Origin: Roridomyces roridus
Lineage: Eukaryota > Basidiomycota > Agaricomycetes > Agaricales > Mycenaceae
Assembly (NCBI GenBank): GCA_029378245.1
Contig: JARKIF010000009.1
Location: forward strand, 682,001 to 746,000
Direction of reading: 5' to 3'
DNA: 64,000 bases
Numbering within the stretch: the stretch's first letter is position 1; each line of letters opens with the position of its first letter. The notes under the pieces are model-generated. The model saw nothing but the letters and a program-made list of their open reading frames with translations, was not told the DNA's origin and ran no database searches. The position numbers were made by a program, and so were the translations under genes. Below, one piece after another: positions 58,018 through 64,000 of this stretch.

Positions 58018-61000
58018 TGTCCGAGGGGGCACATTCTCAAGTCGGTGCACCTTGTACTCTATTCTCCTGCCTCCTGCTGAAATGGAGTGTAGCGCCGTGC
58101 CCGACACATTACTTCACTCCAAGTTCGGAATCTCACAGCTTTTCCCGTCCGCGACGCCTTCGCATCTGCCCTCTCCCAGCCTGCTGAACAACCCCAATTC
58201 AATGCACCGGGATATCTCGCCGATGACCTCGACGTAACACTGTCCCGGAAACGGAGCAGGCGAATTTCCACCAATTCCGTCGCTACATACAAGAGCTACA
58301 AGTCGGACGAGAGTGTCGATGATCCAGAGCCAAGAGGACGACGAGCCGCCGGCTCTCGTTTGAGCTTTCACAGTGCAGGGAGCGTTGGTCCGCGTTTCTC
58401 TACAGCCTCGGCGGCGCCGACGGTGAGAGGACACCGGCCACGAACAAGCTCAATGACCTCGTCCTTGAATTCCGCACTTCACTCCTCAAGCGTCCTCCCC
58501 ACAACTACTGCTTCATTTTCGACCACTCTTCCCGACCACTCACAGACTGGATTAGAGAAAGTTATCAAAGCTCGACTTTTTGAGACGTTCCTAACAGTTT
58601 CGGTCGAGTCTCCTCCTCCGCTCGAGCACGGACCACCACCAACTTCTCCTGCAAAGCCCTCGACTCCTCCTAGAAGCCCCAAACCGAGTAACGGTGTACC
58701 TCCGCGGAAGGGCGTTAAACCTTCCCCGCTCAGTCCCACAGAAAAAACTCCTGCGGGCATCCGTCGAGAGAGTCCGCTTTCACCTTCATCCCCATCCAAA
58801 CACACCCCCAAATCCCCATCGCTGTCCGGGCTCAGTAGGCCAAACGGCAAGCGTCCCGCTTCACCCCGTAAACCTCCAACTGCCCCAACTTCTGTCGCCT
58901 CACCGGCTCCACCATCTTCGACACTGCCCGATTACATTTCTCCCATTCACCGGCCGTCAACGAACCCATCGTTTGACACCCGCTCGGGCTACGAGTCCGG
59001 TCCTTGGATTGATCCAAGTGGGCACAAGATGAAGGTCGAGTTGTGGGGGAGGATAGATCCACGTGCCACGGAACCAGCAGGCAAAGGCAAACAGAAAGAA
59101 CAAGACACTGGGGAGCCCGATTGGCGAATCTTGGAAGAGTGGCAAGTGGACCTGGGTAGCTTGTTGCCACTACCAGACGATGTGAGTGCATTGTGGACTT
59201 TTCCTCTTCTCAATATTCATTCTTGCAGTTGCAACTACCTTCCAACACCCTCGTGGTTACTTTACACCCACCAGGGCGGACGTTTTATCTCCCTCCCGCT
59301 CTTCCGTCCGATCGCCGATCCCCCACACCGTCGATGGATGCAGGATATGCTTCGGATCCTGAATCGAGTGGGCGAGCCGGGAGAAAAAGTCCCACAGTCC
59401 AGTTTTCTCCCGAAACTGATGTTGTGGCCCAAAGTCGAAGGCGACACCGTCGAGTTCCTGGAGCGGTGGATTCAGAAGGAGAGCGCTCCAAGACTGCCAA
59501 CTGGCAAGATCTCTTCAAGTGTGTCGACCTCCTTATCGAATGGACCATGTTTTCAACTGCTATTCAGATTAGTGACACTGCAGTCATGCATACAAGACAA
59601 CGAGGTTTCACTGACCGAAATTGTACGAGAGATTGACAAAGTGCTGGAAGGAGATACGACTTGGGCCCTCGTAAGTTCAATTCCTCCTATACCTCCCATT
59701 ATTTCCGTTCCATTTTTCTCAACTTCATTGGCTGAAAGAAACGCGAAGTTTCGGAGCGGGAGGCCTCGGTACAAGCACTACGCAGAACCACCGCTGCATT
59801 GTACGATCAATCTGAAATATGTAAGTTCCAAACTGCGACTCTTATGTGAATTCATCGTTTTGCCCAGTGAAAGAGGAGATCGAGCTACGTCGCCAGCAGC
59901 TACAGGAACGAAGAGAGATGTTCGCCTTGGCGCAGGAACTAGGGGACGAGGATTTGACCTCGACCGAGGAGATGCAAGAAGCAGTAGCAGCCACTCGGTG
60001 AGCAATATCCTCATATAACCCAGGATGATATCTAACTCTGTCCTAGAACTGAGCTCGGGAGTCTGCAAAGTCGTTTCACGCCGACTCGGACAACACTTAT
60101 TTCGAGTCTCTCGACAATATTCCCCATTGAATTGCTCTCTCCTCCGGATCTCCTCTACTCTATCCTTGGCGTGCCGCTGCCTATACCACTCTCAGCGTCG
60201 GATCCCGCCCCACCTCTCTCACTTCCCGCACACAGGGATGTCACCGAGGATGCCGTAGCAACTGCCCTTGGCTATGTTGCCCAGGTCGTCCAATTACTCG
60301 CCGCGTACCTGGGAAAAGGCCTCGTCTATCCTATCACATGTATTGGGAGCCGCAGTATGATACGCGATGGCATCTCCGCAATGGTTGGGCCACGAATGTA
60401 CGTGGCTCTTTTGAGGGTTCCGTCTCAGTCTCATTGTATCCTTAGGTTTCCTTTGTTTTCAAAGGGTGTGGACACGTACCGCTTCGAGTATGGAGTCTTT
60501 CTCCTCAACAAAGACATTGAACTGGTAAGCGAGGATCGTCTGTTATGACTTGTTTTGACTTGGCGGCAGTTGATGGCCGACCGCGATCTGCGCGCGCTGG
60601 ATATGCGCCACACTTTGCCGAACCTGAAGAACTTGTTGCTGACACTAACCGACGGAGAGGGTGCCCAATTGAGGTAAATGAGTTTGCTTCCGCGTTGAGC
60701 AGCTTCCCCTTATTTTCGCAAAAATTACAGCGTTGCGCGTTCTTTGCATTCTCCTGAACCATTCGTGACTGGATTGGAATCTCCCAGAGGAGAGTCGCCA
60801 GTGGAGAATGAATCTACTACGCCCAAGTTGGCACAGAGCTCCGAGCATCCAGCTGCCGAGAGTACAACTCCGCCCGCGAGTGGATCAACAACCCCAACGA
60901 CGGAGATGGCTAAAAAGAGTCGGTCTTTCATCGGGCTGTCCCCGATAGCAGGCTTCTTGCGCGCCAGGTATCCGTCGGCTATTCTCATAGGGTCGTCAGC

Positions 61001-61220
61001 CAAGTCCGTCACGGAGGAAAGCGAGGTCTCCGTTGGGGAAGAGGCAGATACTTTGGCAGATGATGATGACGAGGATCGACGGACCATTCGTGGAGATGCT
61101 GCGGCGGCTTCTACGGCGGACGAGGGAGTGAACGGGGTTGTGCGGGGCTCGGAAAAGTTAGGCGATGTTCCAAGCCATACGCCTCCAACATCCCCACCAC
61201 CGGTAACACCTATAAAGTGA
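58018..61220 (+). CDS. VPS38: UVRAG/Vps38-type subunit of the PI 3-kinase complex
   Basis: Regulatory subunit that directs Vps34 to endosomes (complex II); Atg14 is the related complex I subunit. After a poorly resolved first exon the frame reads RARHITSLQVRNLTAFPVRD and LADDLDVTLSRKRSRR. A long Pro/Ser insert is followed by a C2-like part (MKVELWGRIDPRA, LVVTLHPPGRTFYLPP), a coiled coil (EIELRRQQLQERREMFALA) and the Atg14/UVRAG domain. That domain shows FPIELLSPPDLLYSILGVPLP, LGYVAQVVQLLAAYLGKG, YPITCIGSRSMIRDGIS and YGVFLLNKDIEL, then MRHTLPNLKNLLLTL. The acidic Ser/Pro tail ends PPPVTPIK. Its partner VPS34 lies at the other end of the window on the same strand. The exact start is uncertain. 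Confidence 0.85.
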
Positions 61221-61855
61221 CACATCACCGTCCCTTTCTCCGTCCTCTTTCTCACTCGTTTTTCTTTGGTTTGTGAACAAAGGGACAGTAGAACTCATGA
61301 CGTGTACATATGCCCTTAGCAAGGTCGAGCGTGCGGAATGGCCGCACCAATGATTGAGCCAAGCGAGAGCTTGAATGGAGCAAGGGGCTGCCGATGTCCG
61401 TGCTTTTTTTGCAGTTCTCTGAGAGCAAGGCAACGACCCTGATGGGGTCTGGTTCTTCCTCGGTAGTGGTAGCTTGGGTAATAGGACAAATAGTGATATC
61501 TGTGAAGAGTGCGAAGGGTGACAAACAGAGAGTCCAAATTGAGCTGACGACGCCGTCTATTTCCTGACCACCATTCCGCTCCCTCGAAGTCCGGAGCGTT
61601 CAAAAGGGTCTGCCCCTCGTCCTTCTCTTTGTCTGCTCCCTCTAAAATCTGCGCAGCCTACCAGCCCAATTGTAACAACAGTCCTACTAGACGGGCTCAA
61701 AATCTCTCCAAGGTGTGCCCTCTTTGATGTCTTGATACCCTCTACTCACTCTCCACCATATTTTAGCGCCCCTTGTGCCACTAGGTCTCCCGTTTTCTCC
61801 CGTTCGCTTTGCTTTCTGTCATTCACTACCCTGGAACTTTCGCCGGCACTTTAAA
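61221..61855. other. Promoter interval before the PUF gene
   Basis: About 635 bases without a recognised gene. The last 150 bases are pyrimidine-rich (CTCTCCACC, TCTCCCG), common in fungal promoters lacking TATA. Confidence 0.5.
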
Positions 61856-64000
61856 ATGAATCCCGCGCCCGAAAACTCTACAATTTCACCTACCGATAAT
61901 AACCCATCCGCGGAGGAGAGAAAGCAAAGTCCACCTGCTTTCCTGGACCTTGCTGACTCTGTGCGTCGTCTTTTCCTTCGTTTCGTGTTTCAGTGGCCTC
62001 AACTCCGTTCTTTCGCATCAGGCCGCGAGATTGGGCAGTAATATGCCGGACATGTCCGCGGTGAGTTGTCCGTTCCTTGCCCTGTGCCACTCTGATCACG
62101 CCACTTTGCAGCGCGTCGAGCTCAAGCGTCTCGAACATGAGCGCCAGCGGCTTCTGCAGCGCAAGATGTTCGAGGACCAAATGCGGGCTCTGGAGCAGCA
62201 GCAGGCTCAAGAGTTGCTCAGCATTCCATTCGACCCCAACGCTCCTTCCGCCAACGGCGCTATTGGTCATCTGGCTGTTTCTGCACCCACCACTCCTCCG
62301 AGGGTCAATGCCGTTCTCAACGGCGATCACCACCAGGGTAGTGCCGCTGCCCAACGGCGTTCCCAGAACTTCGATGCGGAGACTCTGTCCAAGCAGTCGG
62401 ACCGCGGTCAACAACGCCGACAAGCGCAAGTCTGTAACCTACGCCCCATCGGTCACCCTCTCCCCGGACCTGAACACCAGCGGTGCTGCAACCAACGGTA
62501 GCAGCTTCAGTCGCGCTGCTGGCGCGAAAAGCATGCCTGCAAGCCGCCGCACGTCTGCCAGCGAGCACGATGAGGAGTTGGCTGGGCATCTCCAGGGTCT
62601 GTCAATGGCGGGAGAAAGGACTTCTCCCGGTCCCGTCCCGGTCTCTGCTGCAATTCTGAACAGGGCGCGATACAACGAGGACGAGGGAGCCCGTTATGCC
62701 AGCACCTACAATGCCGGTATGATGCTTGACGAGCAGCTCGACCAGGAAATGCACAGTGAGTAACACATCCTTTTCCATTCGGGGTAGTCTCTTACTTGGT
62801 CTGTGGCAGACGCCATGAGGAATCTGCCAACTTCCGATGACGACAAATACACCTCGTTCGCCGGCAAGGTGTGAACTGCGATGCCGCCTCTGTTTTGCAT
62901 GCTCATTTCCAACAGATCTCCGCGTCCTCTGCCGCCTTGGACTTGGCCCACGTCTCGCAGACGTCCCCGCGCACTTCCTTTGCGACGCGCAACCTCGAGA
63001 CCCGGGACAAATCATCCGAATGGCCGCAGTTCACTGGGCCTTCCCGTGGACCTGCTCCCGACGCGGCTACCTTGCGGTCGGATCGCCGCGCTTCGGCGAA
63101 CATCAGCTTGACCGTTTCTGCTGCGTCGAACGATGCCAAATTGGGCACGGTTTCGGCCTCTGCCACGCCCCTTGTTCAACAGCATTCTCAGCATGCTACC
63201 CTCGCCCACTCGCAGCTGCCGTCATCCCGTCGCGGTTCGCCTCCTAGTCTCTTGGAGAGCTTAAACGCCACCACTCGGTCCGTTCCCGCTACGCCCCTTG
63301 GCCTGGGTAACAGCGCCGTCCATATTCTCAAGTCTCCCGGAACGCCTCATACGCCCGAGACTCAAGTATTGAACGGCCGTCTTTCGTCCGTCGGCGAAAA
63401 TGCTGTCAATGCCAACGATCTTCAGGCGTCTTTGTCTCGCATTCCGTCCGGTCAATACGACAGTGCTTCTTTGACCTTCAATTCCATCGGGGAGGACCCT
63501 CTTCAGCAATACGGCGGCGGCATGGACTCTGTTTACGGTCTTAACGGGCTGGACAACAACGGGTACAATTCCTATGGCTTTGAATCGGGCGGACGCTCCA
63601 ACGGTTCCGGCACGAGTGGTTCCACGGCTCTCTATCACCACAATGGATCTCGTTATGGACTAGGCCTCCCCACAAGGGCTAACTCCGGTGCCGGTGATGG
63701 TAAGATGAATGGTTTGCATGGGCCGAAACACAAGCGTGGCGACATGGATCGTGAATGTAAGCAGCACTGTATTCAGTCGTTCGGCTTGGTGCTCAATCAT
63801 TCTATCAGTTAACCGTTTTGCGGGGACGCGACTCGAGGACCTCCAGGGCGAGATACCGGCTCTGTGCAAGGACCAGCACGGCTGCCGGTACCTGCAGAAA
63901 AAGTTGGAGGAGGGCTCTGCGGAGCACCGGGATATGATTTTCCGTGAGACTTTCGGCCACTTTGCAGACCTGATGACTGGTGGGTTTATTTTTACGTGCC
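61856..64000 (+). CDS. Pumilio/PUF-family RNA-binding protein, N-terminal part (runs off window)
   Basis: Post-transcriptional repressor binding 3' UTRs. The ATG at 61856 opens MNPAPENSTISPTDNNPSAE. Exons join to ARLGSNMPDMSA, then RVELKRLEHERQRLLQRKM and a long Ser/Asn/Gly-rich disordered region. The last exon begins FNRFAGTRLEDLQGEIPALC, then KDQHGCRYLQKKLEEG. This is the first PUM repeat with the expected helical and aromatic pattern (C/S-x-x-x-Q stacking type, here CRYLQ). The second repeat starts at the window end (FGHFADLM). A +1 frame break lies near 62398 inside the disordered region (AETLSKQS, then TAVNNADKRKSVTYAPS). At least five introns. Confidence 0.88.

Overview
The window is nuclear DNA of a filamentous basidiomycete, most likely an Agaricomycete. 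Genes sit on both strands and are densely packed. They are cut by many short GT-AG introns of about 40-65 bases, and the proteins have Agaricomycete-type architectures, including a multi-PAM2 endosomal mRNA-transport scaffold. A candidate lipopeptide pheromone precursor ending in a CaaX box points the same way. Family and genus cannot be fixed from the sequence alone. All exon structures here were read by eye from splice motifs and protein-family continuity.

Left part (1-11.6 kb): the 3' part of the PI 3-kinase VPS34; a LYC1-like acetyltransferase; a 37-codon pheromone-precursor candidate in the promoter interval at 3.8-3.9 kb; an unknown protein with a 4-base tandem duplication that breaks its frame; and a 1,883-residue protein with four PAM2-like motifs, a long coiled coil and a C-terminal GWW. 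The last matches the description of Ustilago Upa2.

Middle (12-40 kb): two copies of a roughly 2.6 kb unknown repeat lie in opposite orientation at about 12.0-14.6 and 37.3-39.9 kb. They flank a 22.6 kb block of single-copy genes: a BTB protein with a 7-base micro-exon, PARP, an HMG-box factor, a class 1A dihydroorotate dehydrogenase, an FAD oxidoreductase, MFAP1, a MYND protein, a RanBPM/Gid1 subunit, the proteasome chaperone UMP1, the exosome nuclease DIS3 and a Sae2/CtIP homologue. Spacing is extremely tight: 40 bp between the MFAP1 and MYND start codons, 15 bp between the UMP1 and DIS3 stops, and about 50 bp or even overlapping start codons for DIS3 and CtIP.

Right part (40-64 kb): the DNA polymerase epsilon catalytic subunit, an F-box-like protein, an aldoxime-dehydratase-like gene, a large secreted LysM/hevein/GH18 chitinase of the killer-toxin-like class, an acidic low-complexity protein, a UVRAG/Vps38-type subunit (a partner of VPS34) and the 5' part of a Pumilio/PUF gene.

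Working themes: VPS34 plus UVRAG (endosome and autophagy lipid signalling), Upa2-like plus PUF (mRNA transport and control), and PARP, CtIP and Pol epsilon (genome maintenance). A cross-cutting oddity is a set of single-base frame breaks, nearly all insertions, in at least six genes. They are densest at 48.8-55.1 kb. Outside the breaks the family motifs stay intact, so assembly indels or very recent inactivation both remain possible.
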